A DNA stretch of 64,000 nt, from positions 744,001-808,000 of the forward strand of contig JBMNMP010000001.1 in assembly GCA_050953405.1 (NCBI GenBank), in the 5' to 3' direction. This DNA comes from RUG100 sp050953405 (GTDB lineage: Bacteria; Bacillota; Clostridia; Peptostreptococcales; Anaerovoracaceae). Each line of letters opens with the position of its first letter. Position 1 is the stretch's first letter. A program made the position numbers and the translations under genes. Shown piece after piece: positions 1 to 8,497 of the stretch. The notes under the pieces were generated by a model that saw nothing but the letters and a program-made list of their open reading frames with translations, did no database searches and had not been told where the DNA came from.

Positions 1-60
1 GCTGCGCAAATACGTGCATCCGTGACTTGCGATGAGGCCTTCTTTTTGATAGAGTTGTAG
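1..60 (+). CDS. possible 3' end of an upstream gene
   Basis: Frame 1 is open from the window edge to a TAG at 58-60 and would encode a 19-residue tail ending in FFLIEL. The stop lies one base before the ATG of the MATE reading frame, the spacing expected inside an operon. Too little is visible to name a product, and an open stretch this short can occur by chance. Confidence 0.25.
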   Translation, partial: AAQIRASVTCDEAFFLIEL

Positions 61-61
61 C

Positions 62-1423
62 ATGGTTCAGAAGAAAAAAAGAAAAGAACTGGATATACTG
101 CACGGATCTTTATGGGACAAGATCCTGCTTTTTGCGTTGCCGCTTGCGGCCACCAGCATCCTGTAGCAGCTGTTCAATGCCGCGGATATCGCGGTCATCG
201 GGCAGTTCTGCGGCAAAAATGCCATGGCGGCAGTCGGCAGCAATGGTCCGGTTATCAACATATTCCTGAGCACCTTCATAGGCCTCTCGCTGGGCTCGAA
301 TGTTGTCATCGCAAAGCTGACAGGGCGCGGCAACAGGGAAGGAGTCAGCAGGGGCGTGCACACTGCGGTAGTCATCGGATTCCTGGGAGGCGTTCTGGTG
401 GCTATGGCGGCGGTGCCTCTGAGCGGTCCGATACTGCGCCTCATGGATGTGCCGCCCGAGATCCTGGGCATGGCCACCCTGTACCTGAGAATATTCTTCG
501 CGGGCATGCCGTTCATACTTCTCTACAATTTTGAATCCGCTGTATTCCGCAGTCAGGGCGATACCAGAACGCCGCTGATCTGCCTTTCGATATCAGGAGT
601 CCTCAATGTGGCCCTGAACCTCTTTTTCGTGCTGGTCTGCGGTCTCGATGTGGAAGGGGTCGCCCTGGCTACGGTGATCTCGAATGTGGCTAGCTCGATG
701 ATGCTGCTGTTTTTCCTGCTGCACCACCGTGGACTGATCAGACTGAATATGCGGGCACTGAAGATAGACATCCCCATATTCAAAGAGACGGCGCGGATCG
801 GCATACCTTCGGGCATGCAGAGCATGACGTTCTCACTGTCGAATCTCATCATACAGTCTGCGCTCAATGGACTGGGTGCCGATTATATGGCGGGATCCTC
901 TGCGGCGCTGAACATCGAGATAATGATGTTTTTCCTGCTGAATTCGTTCGGACAGGCCTGTGTCACTTTCATAGGTCAGAATTACGGTGCCGGGAATCAC
1001 GCCAGGTGCCGCCGCGTCGTCCGGGATTCAATGATAATGGATCTGATTTTCACTGGCGTGGCTTCGGTGCTGGTGATAACTTTCGGTACTGCGCTGCTGC
1101 ACGTGTTCAACGGGGATCCAGAAGTCATCAGGCTGGGCATGGTGCGCATCAGGTACATCATATCCGGAGAGTGCATATATGTGTTGATAGAAGTGCTCTC
1201 GGGAGCCATGAGAGGATTGAGGTATTCGCTGATACCGGCGGCCATTTCGGTCGGCGGCATATGCGTGTTCCGCATCGTATGGGTGTTCACCGCTTTCGCG
1301 GCGCATCCGACTTTCGTCAGTCTGCTGCTGACTTACCCGGTCAGCTGGGTGATCACCGCTGCCGCGCTGGTCATCGCTTACTTTGCGGTCACCCGCAAGG
1401 TGCTGCGGCCTGATGACGCTTAG
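62..1423 (+). pseudogene. MATE family efflux transporter, interrupted by an in-frame amber codon
   Basis: From the ATG at 62 the frame encodes a 454-codon MATE-type multidrug/Na+ antiporter, the normal family length, except that codon 35 (164-166) is TAG. The flanking residues read LPLAATSIL-stop-QLFNAADIAVIGQF; MATE proteins usually have Gln at that place (ILQQLFNAAD), so a single C-to-T change of CAG explains the stop. After it the frame is open to TAG 1421-1423, with about eleven hydrophobic segments and the repeated second-half MATE motif near FGQACVTFIGQNYGAG. A restart at ATG 224 would give 399 aa lacking the first helix and has no visible Shine-Dalgarno. It could be a recent pseudogene, a sequencing error, or a gene needing suppression. 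The 3' end overlaps the convergent HAD gene by 4 bp. Confidence 0.7.
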
Positions 1424-2163
1424 ATCTTTGAAAGAATGTGGAGCGACTCTGCGATCGAGGAAACTACGTGATCGGCATGGTCCTGAACTTCTCTGGGCGC
1501 ATAGGGGAAGGTAAATGATTCATCTGCGGCGACCAGGAGCGGCAGGTCGTTGTAGGAATCGCCGGCACCGCCCATGAGATCGATCCCGTACTCTGATTTT
1601 ATGAATTCTACCGCGCTCCCCTTGGAACAGTCTTTGGATACCATGTCTACGTTGCGCACGTTGACTCGGGCGGTGACTGTCTCCCCGTAATCACTGTTTA
1701 TCTCATCGGCGATGCGGGAAGCTTCTTCGTGACTGCGGGTCCCAAAAGAGAGGCCGTAGATGCTGTCTCCTTCGATTTCGTCCATGGAGGAAATGCATTC
1801 CTGGAGGCTGTATGTGTCCCGGAAATTGTAGACCGTATCGTTGGCATGGATCACTATTTCCACTTCATTGCGGTATTTTTCGTGTATCTCTGTCATCAGA
1901 TCCCGAGGAATACATACTTTGCATAGCGTGTTGAAATCGCGGTCCATGATCAGGGCGCCGCTGGCGAGAATATAGAAATCAAAGTCCACACGACCGCTTT
2001 CGGAGGTGTCCAGTATGCCCCGCAGCGAACGTCCGGTGCAGACGCCGAAAAGACCTCCGTTTGCTTGAAATTCAGCGATTTTCTCGGGGTCTCCGGGGCG
2101 GTATTTTTCTTCTTTTGCCATGAAATACAGAGTGCCGTCAAAGTCACTTGCCATTGCTATCAT
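1420..2163 (-). CDS. HAD-superfamily phosphatase, Cof type
   Basis: A 247-aa haloacid dehalogenase-type hydrolase of the Cof/YidA class, which dephosphorylates small cytoplasmic phosphometabolites such as sugar phosphates or pyridoxal phosphate. Motif I is DFDGT at residues 7-11 (both catalytic Asp present), motif II lies near ILASGA, motif III is the Lys of CSKGSAVEF, and motif IV is GAGDSYNDLPLL, which binds Mg2+. The cap between motifs II and III is of the C2 type. The start at 2163 has AAGGAGC about 7 nt upstream. It converges on the MATE gene and overlaps its end by 4 bp with no terminator between. The substrate cannot be told from sequence. Confidence 0.85.
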   Translation of the reverse strand: MIAMASDFDGTLYFMAKEEKYRPGDPEKIAEFQANGGLFGVCTGRSLRGILDTSESGRVDFDFYILASGALIMDRDFNTLCKVCIPRDLMTEIHEKYRNEVEIVIHANDTVYNFRDTYSLQECISSMDEIEGDSIYGLSFGTRSHEEASRIADEINSDYGETVTARVNVRNVDMVSKDCSKGSAVEFIKSEYGIDLMGGAGDSYNDLPLLVAADESFTFPYAPREVQDHADHVVSSIAESLHILSKI

Positions 2164-2253
2164 AGTATGCTCCTTATACTATATTTTACCACAATATAGC
2201 TGATATATCCCATGAAGTATCCTGGCTGAAAATTATGAAATTAAAATTCCTGC

Positions 2254-2281
2254 TTGCGATTGTATATGATAATGTTATAAA
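2254..2281 (+). promoter_or_regulatory. promoter of hbd
   Basis: TTGCGA (2254-2259), a 16-bp gap, then TATAAA (2276-2281) preceded by TG, giving an extended -10. The Shine-Dalgarno AGGAGGA at 2324-2330 sits 7 nt before the hbd ATG. Confidence 0.5.
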
Positions 2282-2337
2282 ATGTCTTACTAAGGGTAAC
2301 AATAAGTTGTTTACAGGAAGTTTAGGAGGACACAAAT

Positions 2338-3228
2338 ATGGCGATAAAAGAGATATTCGTAGTTGGCGCCGGTTTCATGGGATCCGGTATATTGCAGAAC
2401 GCAGCACAGAAGGGTATACATGCTGTTGCCTATGATATTGCACAGAAGAGCCTGGACCGCAGTAAGCAGGGAATCATAAAGAGCCTGACAAAGCGTGTAC
2501 AGAAGGGTAAGATCACACAGGAAGAAATGGATGCTACTATATCCAGGATAGGATATACAACCAATATCGCAGACTGCAAAGATGCAGATTTCATCATCGA
2601 GGCAGTTTCCGAGAACAAGGATCTGAAGATCAGCATCATGAAGGAACTCGACAAATATGCGAACCCTGATGCTATCATCAGCAGCAACACATCTTCAATC
2701 TCGATCACATCTCTCGGAAGCGTATTCAAAGATCCGAGCAGATTCGTGGGTACTCACTTCTTCTCACCGGTACCTGTTATGCCGCTGATGGAAATAGTCA
2801 GGGGATTCCAGACAGGCGAAAAGGCCAAGAAGATGGCTGCTGAGCTGGGTGAGATGATGGGCAAGACCTGCATACACTCCAGAGACGAAGCCGGGTTCAT
2901 TATCAACAGAATGTTGCTGCCGATGCTGAACGAGGCTTGTCTGGTAGTTGAAAGAAGAGTAGGAACTATCGAGGAGATCGATACAGGTATGAAACTCGGC
3001 CTGAACCATCCGATGGGACCGCTCGAACTGATGGACATGATCGGTATCGATGTAGAGCTGGCTGTAATGGAAGTTCTCTACACAGAGATCGGAGATCCGA
3101 AGTACAGACCTTCACAGTCACTGCGCCGTATGGTCGATGCCGGATATCTGGGCCGCAAGACCGGGATCGGTTTCTATATCTATCACGAAGATGGTACCAG
3201 AGAACCGAATTACGCAATGCTTTTGTAA
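2338..3228 (+). CDS. hbd: 3-hydroxybutyryl-CoA dehydrogenase
   Basis: A 296-aa NAD(P)-dependent 3-hydroxyacyl-CoA dehydrogenase that interconverts acetoacetyl-CoA and 3-hydroxybutyryl-CoA in butyrate-type fermentation. The Rossmann motif GAGFMG is at residues 10-15, with SSNTSS, the catalytic His in GTHFFSPVPVMPLMEI, and the conserved NHPMGPLELMD of the C-terminal helical domain. Length fits the short, monofunctional clostridial form (about 280-290 aa), not the multidomain fatty-oxidation protein. It stands alone: crotonase, thiolase and acyl-CoA dehydrogenase, which often neighbour it in butyrate producers, are absent here. It has its own promoter, a strong AGGAGGA ribosome site and a terminator, so it is probably expressed as a single gene. 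Confidence 0.93.
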   Translation: MAIKEIFVVGAGFMGSGILQNAAQKGIHAVAYDIAQKSLDRSKQGIIKSLTKRVQKGKITQEEMDATISRIGYTTNIADCKDADFIIEAVSENKDLKISIMKELDKYANPDAIISSNTSSISITSLGSVFKDPSRFVGTHFFSPVPVMPLMEIVRGFQTGEKAKKMAAELGEMMGKTCIHSRDEAGFIINRMLLPMLNEACLVVERRVGTIEEIDTGMKLGLNHPMGPLELMDMIGIDVELAVMEVLYTEIGDPKYRPSQSLRRMVDAGYLGRKTGIGFYIYHEDGTREPNYAMLL

Positions 3229-3246
3229 TAACAGAGAATCTGAATT

Positions 3247-3285
3247 TAAAAACCGCCGGGCATGTCGCATGTCCGGCGGTTTTCG
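3247..3285. terminator. bidirectional intrinsic terminator between hbd and the monooxygenase gene
   Basis: An AAACCGCCGG/CCGGCGGTTT stem around a roughly 13-nt loop, A-rich on the left and T-rich on the right, so it can end transcripts from both convergent genes. Confidence 0.8.
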
Positions 3286-3293
3286 ATGTCTGA

Positions 3294-3581
3294 TCAATCT
3301 TTGTCGTATTTTTCGATGACTGTTTCCGCAACGAATTTTTCTTTGATCTCGCCGAGGCGCTTGAAGTGAGCGGACGCACCGTGGGCTTTAAAAGCTTCTT
3401 CGTCCTTCCAGGTCTCCAGCAGCAGCAGCCTGTTTTCGTCAGCGTCGGCGCGGAAATAATCGTATCTCACGTTCCCGGCCTCATTACGACTGGCCTGATC
3501 TATTCCTTCCGCCTTCACAGCGGAAATGAAATCTTCTCTTCTGCCCGGTTTGCAGTCATAGGTTACAATCAGTACTTTCAT
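3294..3581 (-). CDS. antibiotic biosynthesis monooxygenase (ABM) domain protein
   Basis: A 95-aa single-domain protein of the dimeric alpha-beta barrel ABM fold, related to YgiN-type quinol monooxygenases and small haem- or quinone-handling proteins. It begins MKVLIVTYDCKPGRREDFI and has the typical central strand RYDYFRADADENRLLLLETWKDEEAFKAH with a helix that presents the conserved His (HFKRL). Length matches the family (95-105 aa). Such proteins work without a cofactor and their substrates are rarely known. It is monocistronic, ends at the shared terminator with hbd, and is preceded by a GAGGT-type ribosome site just upstream of 3581. Confidence 0.8.
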   Translation of the reverse strand: MKVLIVTYDCKPGRREDFISAVKAEGIDQASRNEAGNVRYDYFRADADENRLLLLETWKDEEAFKAHGASAHFKRLGEIKEKFVAETVIEKYDKD

Positions 3582-3707
3582 CAGCTTACCTCCAGTTCAG
3601 CAATATGATATCACAAGTATATCACAGGAATAACATTTAGCGAAAACCTTTTTACATTAGCATGAAGTAATGGTACAATACACATACGTATGTAAGCGAG
3701 GTAAGAC

Positions 3708-5852
3708 ATGAAGAAGACATTTCCAATTTTGATTTCAATTTTCATGATTGCGGCCATGTTTGCACCGATCGGAGTATCGGCGGCCGCCAGAAAGACGGTG
3801 ACCATAGCGTTCACCGGATCGATTCATTCTCATCTGGATTCTGTGAACCGGAAGAGAGGTCTGGCGAGGATCGCTGCGGCCATAGATGATATAAAGAACG
3901 GTGAGCAACCGGGAAAGAAGACCGTGGACACCGGGTCTTCGGAGGGAAAGTATACGGGATCCGAGGAAAGCGGCAGTTCATACGACAGCTCTTCTGAATA
4001 CGGTTCGTCAGATTATGACAGCGCGACAGATTCCGGCAGTACCGGGAGCAGCACTGAAAAGGACGTGTTCCTGCTGGACGCCGGCGGATTTTCCATGGGT
4101 ACACCGTTTCAGAGCATATTTGCAAGCAATGCTCCGGAGCTGAGGATGTTCGGCGATATGGGTTATGATGCCACGGCGCTTTCCGAGAGCGAATTCTCCT
4201 ATGGACAGAAAGCGCTCGCAAAGATGCTGAACAAAGCGGCGAGCTACAAGGAAACAAAGAAAGAGGAATCGACCGAATACAACAAGACCACTTACACTAC
4301 GGAAACGGTCACCACGTTTACGGATACCATGCCTGAAGTGCTCTGCTCCAACATAAACTGGAGAGGCACACTGAAAAAGAAAGCTACGGCCGGGGAGGCA
4401 GAAAAACTGAAGGCTGCCTGGACTAACTACGGGGTCACCGATTATACGATCGTCAGCAAGGGCGGCGTCAAGATGGCGGTGTTCGGGCTGATGGGCGATA
4501 AGGGGATCCAGAACACAGCGGCACAGGGGCTGGCGTGGAAGGACCGTATCGACCGCGCTAAGGATGTTGTAAAAGAAATCAAAGACAATGAAAAAGTCGA
4601 TATGATCGTCTGCCTTTCATCGGGCGGGATCAGCGACCAGGAGAAGGGCACCGGCGAGGACGCCGATCTGGCGGACAAAGTGCCCGATATAGATCTGATA
4701 ATCAGCACCAATAACGGCAAGGCCATTGACAAGCCGATTGTGAAGGGCAGCACCACTATCGTGGCTGCCGGCGGGGACACGGCGCAGCTGGGATATCTGA
4801 AGATGAAAAAGTCCTCCGGATCTTTCAAGGTCGGCAAATACGAACTGTATGACATGGACAGCAATGTGGCTCAGGATTCGGATACTGCCGCCAGAGTCAG
4901 CGACTTCAGGTCTCTGGTCAACAGCGACTACATGAACAAGTACGGATACAGCTACGGCACCGCCCTGGCGAAGATACACAAGGATCTCAGGAGCACCGAT
5001 GATCTGGTCAGCGATTCCATGAAGAATGCAGTCAAAGATGCCGATGTAGCTGTCATCTCAAGCAAGAGCATCGGCTCGCAGATAAACAAAGGCGTCCTCA
5101 CGGCGGCAGAGGCTTATGACACCTGCGGCATGGGCGTGGGCGCGAACGGGACTTCGGGTTATCCGCTGGTCACCATGTACCTGACGGGCAAAGAACTGAA
5201 AAAGCTGCCTGAGATCAGCACTAACTACGCCGCTGAGAACGAACTGGCTGACCTGCATTTCAGCGGGCTGAAATATGAATACAATGCTCACCGCATGCAC
5301 CTGAACAAAGCCTTCAATATCGTGCTCGACCGCGGCAATGGGAAGACCGAAAAGATCGAAAACGGCAAGCTGTACAAGGTGGTCACCGGACTGATGGAAG
5401 CCAGGTCTCTTGACCGGCTCGGCGATGTGGCCATGGGTATGCTTTCGGTGGAACCCAAGGATGAAAACGGCAAGGTCGTCAAGGATATCGACAGCCTGGT
5501 GCAGAAGAAGAGGGGCCGCGAGCTGAAGGAATGGCAGGCTCTGGCAAATTATGCAGAAAAGAAGGGCGGACGTGCGATAACCGCCGCCTATGTCAAGTCT
5601 GACGGCAGAGCCAAAGACGAAACGAGATTCAATCCGATGACGATATTCCAGGATCCCAACGGGATGACATTTGTGATCCTGGCAGCAATACTGATAGTGA
5701 TCGTGGTCGTCATCGGCGTCATTATCTTCCTGCGCAGGAGGAGTTACACCAAGCGCGGCTTTGGCAGACGAGTCTTCAAACAGAAGAGAAGGAACGGGGG
5801 CCGGCCGGTCTTCCGTTCGTCGAGACGAAAGTTCGGACGCCGCAGATGGTGA
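3708..5852 (+). CDS. exported, membrane-anchored 5'-nucleotidase-like protein without metal ligands
   Basis: A 714-aa protein with a signal peptide (residues 1-26, ending VSAAA), a calcineurin-like metallophosphatase domain, a 5'-nucleotidase C-terminal domain (roughly 440-620), one transmembrane helix (about 653-675) and a 39-residue Arg/Lys-rich cytoplasmic tail. The fold is recognisable from DAGGFSMGTPFQ, GYDATALSESEFSYG, IVCLSSGG and the strand-turn motifs of UshA/YfkN proteins. Yet each metal- or substrate-binding motif is altered: NDxH is GSIH (37-40), DAGD is DAGG (124-127), GNHE is SESE (159-162), the SH of the fourth motif is SS, GGHTH is STNNG, and the nucleotide-binding NGGGIR is SSKSIG. 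A Ser/Tyr/Asp-rich stretch (about 72-118) is inserted between the first two motifs. It is probably catalytically dead and may be a binding or structural envelope protein. Ribosome site GAGGTAAG; extended -10 TGGTACAAT upstream. Confidence 0.8.
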   Translation: MKKTFPILISIFMIAAMFAPIGVSAAARKTVTIAFTGSIHSHLDSVNRKRGLARIAAAIDDIKNGEQPGKKTVDTGSSEGKYTGSEESGSSYDSSSEYGSSDYDSATDSGSTGSSTEKDVFLLDAGGFSMGTPFQSIFASNAPELRMFGDMGYDATALSESEFSYGQKALAKMLNKAASYKETKKEESTEYNKTTYTTETVTTFTDTMPEVLCSNINWRGTLKKKATAGEAEKLKAAWTNYGVTDYTIVSKGGVKMAVFGLMGDKGIQNTAAQGLAWKDRIDRAKDVVKEIKDNEKVDMIVCLSSGGISDQEKGTGEDADLADKVPDIDLIISTNNGKAIDKPIVKGSTTIVAAGGDTAQLGYLKMKKSSGSFKVGKYELYDMDSNVAQDSDTAARVSDFRSLVNSDYMNKYGYSYGTALAKIHKDLRSTDDLVSDSMKNAVKDADVAVISSKSIGSQINKGVLTAAEAYDTCGMGVGANGTSGYPLVTMYLTGKELKKLPEISTNYAAENELADLHFSGLKYEYNAHRMHLNKAFNIVLDRGNGKTEKIENGKLYKVVTGLMEARSLDRLGDVAMGMLSVEPKDENGKVVKDIDSLVQKKRGRELKEWQALANYAEKKGGRAITAAYVKSDGRAKDETRFNPMTIFQDPNGMTFVILAAILIVIVVVIGVIIFLRRRSYTKRGFGRRVFKQKRRNGGRPVFRSSRRKFGRRRW

Positions 5853-5871
5853 CAAAAGATAATAACTAAAA

Positions 5872-5904
5872 TAACGGCAGGAAGCTGAAAGGCTCCTGCC
5901 GTTT
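5872..5904. terminator. bidirectional intrinsic terminator
   Basis: A 9-bp ACGGCAGGA/TCCTGCCGT stem with T-rich flank between two convergent genes. Confidence 0.7.
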
Positions 5905-5932
5905 ATTCATCATACCCGGATATTCACTGAGT

Positions 5933-6850
5933 TCAGAGATCTATTCTGTTGAGGGTCCCTCCGGAGAGGAAGCTTTCCAGGTTTTCGGCGCAGACCCTGC
6001 AGATCATGGCCCTGGCTTCCAGCGGGCACCACGAGTTGTGCGGTGTGATGATGCACTTGGGGTGATGGATCAGGGGGTCGTCAGCGGCCGGCGGCTCTTT
6101 GGCGAGCACATCTGCTGCGAAACCTGCCAGCTTACCGCTGTCCAGCGCTCTGGCCACGGCATCTTCATCGACCAGGACTCCCCTGGCTGTGTTGATGAGG
6201 CGGGCACCGTCTTTCATCTGACTGATGCGCTCGTCGTTGATAAAGCCGATGGTGTCCGGCGCCGCGGGTACGTGCAGGCTCACGAAATCGGAGCGCATGG
6301 CGGCTTCCCTGTCTCTGCTGTAAATGTTTATCTTCATGCCCAGAGCTTTTCCGATGGCGGCTACCTTGCGGCCGATGTTGCCGTAGCCGATTATTCCGAG
6401 GCTCTTTCCGGCCAGCAGCGTCAGCGGAGTCTTGGTGTAACAGAAGCAGCTGCTTTCGGTCCATTCGCCGCTGTGCACGCTGTCGTTGTGCAGTCCGATC
6501 TGGTTGGTCATCTCCAAAATCAGGCCGATGGTGTGCTGGGCCACGGCATCCCCCGCGTATCCGGGGACGTTGGTGCAGGCTATGCCGTGATCCCTGGCCG
6601 CGGCAATGTCGAGGTTGTCGAATCCAGTCGCTGTCACCCCGAGGAATCTGAGCTGCGGGTTCGCTTCGATCAGCCGGCGATCCATGTGTATCTTGCTGAA
6701 GAAGACGGCTTCTGCGCCTTTCATGCGTTCAAAGCACTCCTCATAAGTGGACTGAGGATAATAATCCAGATCTCCGATCTCTGCCAGCCCGTCCCACTTG
6801 AGGTCTTCGCCCGGCGTGATGGATACGCCATCCAGTACTACTATTTTCAT
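5933..6850 (-). CDS. D-2-hydroxyacid dehydrogenase (glycerate dehydrogenase-like)
   Basis: A 305-aa NAD-dependent dehydrogenase of the D-isomer-specific 2-hydroxyacid family, which reduces 2-keto acids (hydroxypyruvate, aryl- or branched pyruvates) to D-hydroxyacids. NAD motif GYGNIG is present, with catalytic Arg in NTARG, Glu in AKEPP and His in ITPHNSW; the TPHxxW and following ExR pattern resembles hydroxypyruvate reductases. The linker between IYSRD and SDFVSLHVP is shorter than usual, which accounts for the below-average length. Ribosome site GGAGGG lies before ATG 6850. It is the second gene of a two-gene minus-strand unit, 22 bp after its paralogue. Such enzymes regenerate NAD+ in amino-acid fermentation; the substrate here is unknown. 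Confidence 0.87.
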   Translation of the reverse strand: MKIVVLDGVSITPGEDLKWDGLAEIGDLDYYPQSTYEECFERMKGAEAVFFSKIHMDRRLIEANPQLRFLGVTATGFDNLDIAAARDHGIACTNVPGYAGDAVAQHTIGLILEMTNQIGLHNDSVHSGEWTESSCFCYTKTPLTLLAGKSLGIIGYGNIGRKVAAIGKALGMKINIYSRDREAAMRSDFVSLHVPAAPDTIGFINDERISQMKDGARLINTARGVLVDEDAVARALDSGKLAGFAADVLAKEPPAADDPLIHHPKCIITPHNSWCPLEARAMICRVCAENLESFLSGGTLNRIDL

Positions 6851-6872
6851 TATATATCCCTCCTGCTCTGAA

Positions 6873-7787
6873 TTATTTGTCTATCCTGTTCAACTCTGTG
6901 CCTTTCATCCAGCTGTCGATGTTGTCGATGCAGACGTCGAGCAGCTTTTGACGCGTCTCTATGGGGCACCATGCGTGGTGCGGCGTGATGATGCATCCCG
7001 GCAGGCCGATCAGTACGTTGTCTTCTGCCGGCGGTTCCACGCTGAGCACATCTGCCGCATAACCTGCCAGCTTGCCCGATCTGAGGGCTCCGGCCACGGC
7101 GTTGTCATCTATCAGTGCGCCGCGGGCGGCGTTGATGAGGAAAGCACCGTCTTTCATCTGCGCTATGGTGTCCTCGCTGATAAAGCCGATCGTGTTCTCG
7201 GCGGCCGGCAGGTGCAGAGTTACAAAATCGGATCCCAGAGCGGCAGCCCGGTCACGGCTGTAGATGTTGATCTTCATGCCCATGGCTTCGGCGATGCGGG
7301 CGACTCTCCTGCCGATACGCCCGTAGCCGCAGATGCCCAGCGATTTGCCGTCCAGCAGGGTCATCGGAGCCAGCCAGTAGCATTCGCCGCGGCTCTGATC
7401 CCATTCGTGTCTGCGCACGCTGTCATCGTGCATGCCCACGTGGTTCGTCATTTCCAGCATCAGGGCGATGGTGTGCTGGGCCACGGCTTCTGTGGAATAA
7501 GCGGGGACGTTTGCACAGCCTATGCCGCGTTCTCTGGCCGCCTGCAGGTCAAGATTGTCGTAACCTGTGGCCGCTATACAGAGGAACTTCAGCCGGGGGG
7601 CGCATTCGATGATCTCCCTGTCCATATCAAAACCGTTGAAGATGACGACATCTGCATCTTTTACGCGTTCTTTCGCCTGCTCGCGCGTCGAGCGCGGGTA
7701 TATTTCAATTTCTCCGAGTGCTGCCAGCCTGTCCCAGGAGAGGTCTCCCGGGTTGGTGGTCTCGGCGTCTAAAAATACTATTTTCAT
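6873..7787 (-). CDS. D-2-hydroxyacid dehydrogenase, paralogue
   Basis: A 304-aa paralogue of the next gene downstream, with the same start pattern (MKIVFLDAETTNPGDLSW), NAD motif GYGRIG, Arg in NAARG, Glu in VEPP and His in ITPHHAW. I start it at ATG 7787 because GGAGGT lies 7 nt upstream (7795-7800) and the paralogue begins at the same place; a TTG at 7805 would add six residues with no ribosome site. It shares the shortened Rossmann linker (IYSRDRAAALGSDFVTLHLP). The tandem arrangement points to duplication followed by divergence in substrate preference. Confidence 0.87.
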   Translation of the reverse strand: MKIVFLDAETTNPGDLSWDRLAALGEIEIYPRSTREQAKERVKDADVVIFNGFDMDREIIECAPRLKFLCIAATGYDNLDLQAARERGIGCANVPAYSTEAVAQHTIALMLEMTNHVGMHDDSVRRHEWDQSRGECYWLAPMTLLDGKSLGICGYGRIGRRVARIAEAMGMKINIYSRDRAAALGSDFVTLHLPAAENTIGFISEDTIAQMKDGAFLINAARGALIDDNAVAGALRSGKLAGYAADVLSVEPPAEDNVLIGLPGCIITPHHAWCPIETRQKLLDVCIDNIDSWMKGTELNRIDK

Positions 7788-7891
7788 GTTGTTGACCTCC
7801 GTCAACCATTTTATCGTATGGCAAGTGGCAGGTCTAGTGGAAATATGGTATAATTATCAAGATATATGTAAAATTCAGGCAAGGTGAAAAC

Positions 7892-8497
7892 GTGAAAACA
7901 ATTGTTGCAGCTACGCAGAATGAACACAAAATCAAGGAAATAGAGGCTATAACCAGTGAATTCGGGATGAGGATAATATCCAGGAAAGAAGCTGGTGTCC
8001 CGGATGATCTGGAAATTATCGAAGATGGAGAGACATTCGAGGAGAATTCTTACAAGAAGGCCTATGAGATAATGAAGGTGTGCGGGGAAATCACTATAGC
8101 CGACGATTCAGGGCTGGTAGTGGACTGCCTGAACGGTGCGCCGGGAGTCTACTCTGCGCGGTTCGCGGGGGAAGACGGGAACGATCAGGCTAACAACGAC
8201 AAGCTCAAGAAACTGGTGCGCGATGTCCCCTTTGAGGAGAGGACGGCACGCTTTGTATCGGTGATCACAATGGTATGGCCGGACGGCTCCAGGCTGGTCG
8301 CCCGCGGTGAAGTCGAAGGAAACCTGGTCCTCGAAGAACGCGGGCCTAACGGATTTGGTTATGATCCGCTGTTCGTGCCCAAAGGATATGATATCACCTT
8401 CGGCGAATTTGATCCGGAGGCCAAGAACGCCATCAGTCACCGTGGTAACGCCCTTCGCAAGCTGAGAGAGCTGCTGAACGAGCGGGGTGTACAATGA
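7892..8497 (+). CDS. rdgB: XTP/dITP diphosphatase (RdgB/HAM1)
   Basis: A 201-aa house-cleaning nucleotide pyrophosphatase that hydrolyses dITP, ITP and XTP to the monophosphates and so keeps deaminated purines out of DNA and RNA. It shows the family motifs TQNEHKIKE at the N-terminus (normally TxNxxKxxE), the metal-binding ADDSGLVVDCL, GAPGVYSARFAG, and the C-terminal GFGYDPLFVP and ISHRGNALRKL. The start is GTG 7892 with AAGGTG upstream; TATAAT near 7850 is a likely -10. It overlaps the following yihY-like gene by 4 bp (ATGA), so the two are translationally coupled. Confidence 0.93.
   Translation: MKTIVAATQNEHKIKEIEAITSEFGMRIISRKEAGVPDDLEIIEDGETFEENSYKKAYEIMKVCGEITIADDSGLVVDCLNGAPGVYSARFAGEDGNDQANNDKLKKLVRDVPFEERTARFVSVITMVWPDGSRLVARGEVEGNLVLEERGPNGFGYDPLFVPKGYDITFGEFDPEAKNAISHRGNALRKLRELLNERGVQ

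Noticed and set aside
164..166. Pyrrolysine or genome-wide TAG recoding to explain the MATE amber codon
   Set aside because: TAG ends several intact genes here (for example serC and thiH), and no pyl genes are visible in the window.
6798..7772. A 324-codon plus-strand open frame opposite the second hydroxyacid dehydrogenase
   Set aside because: The minus-strand frame has catalytic residues and a ribosome site; this one has neither.
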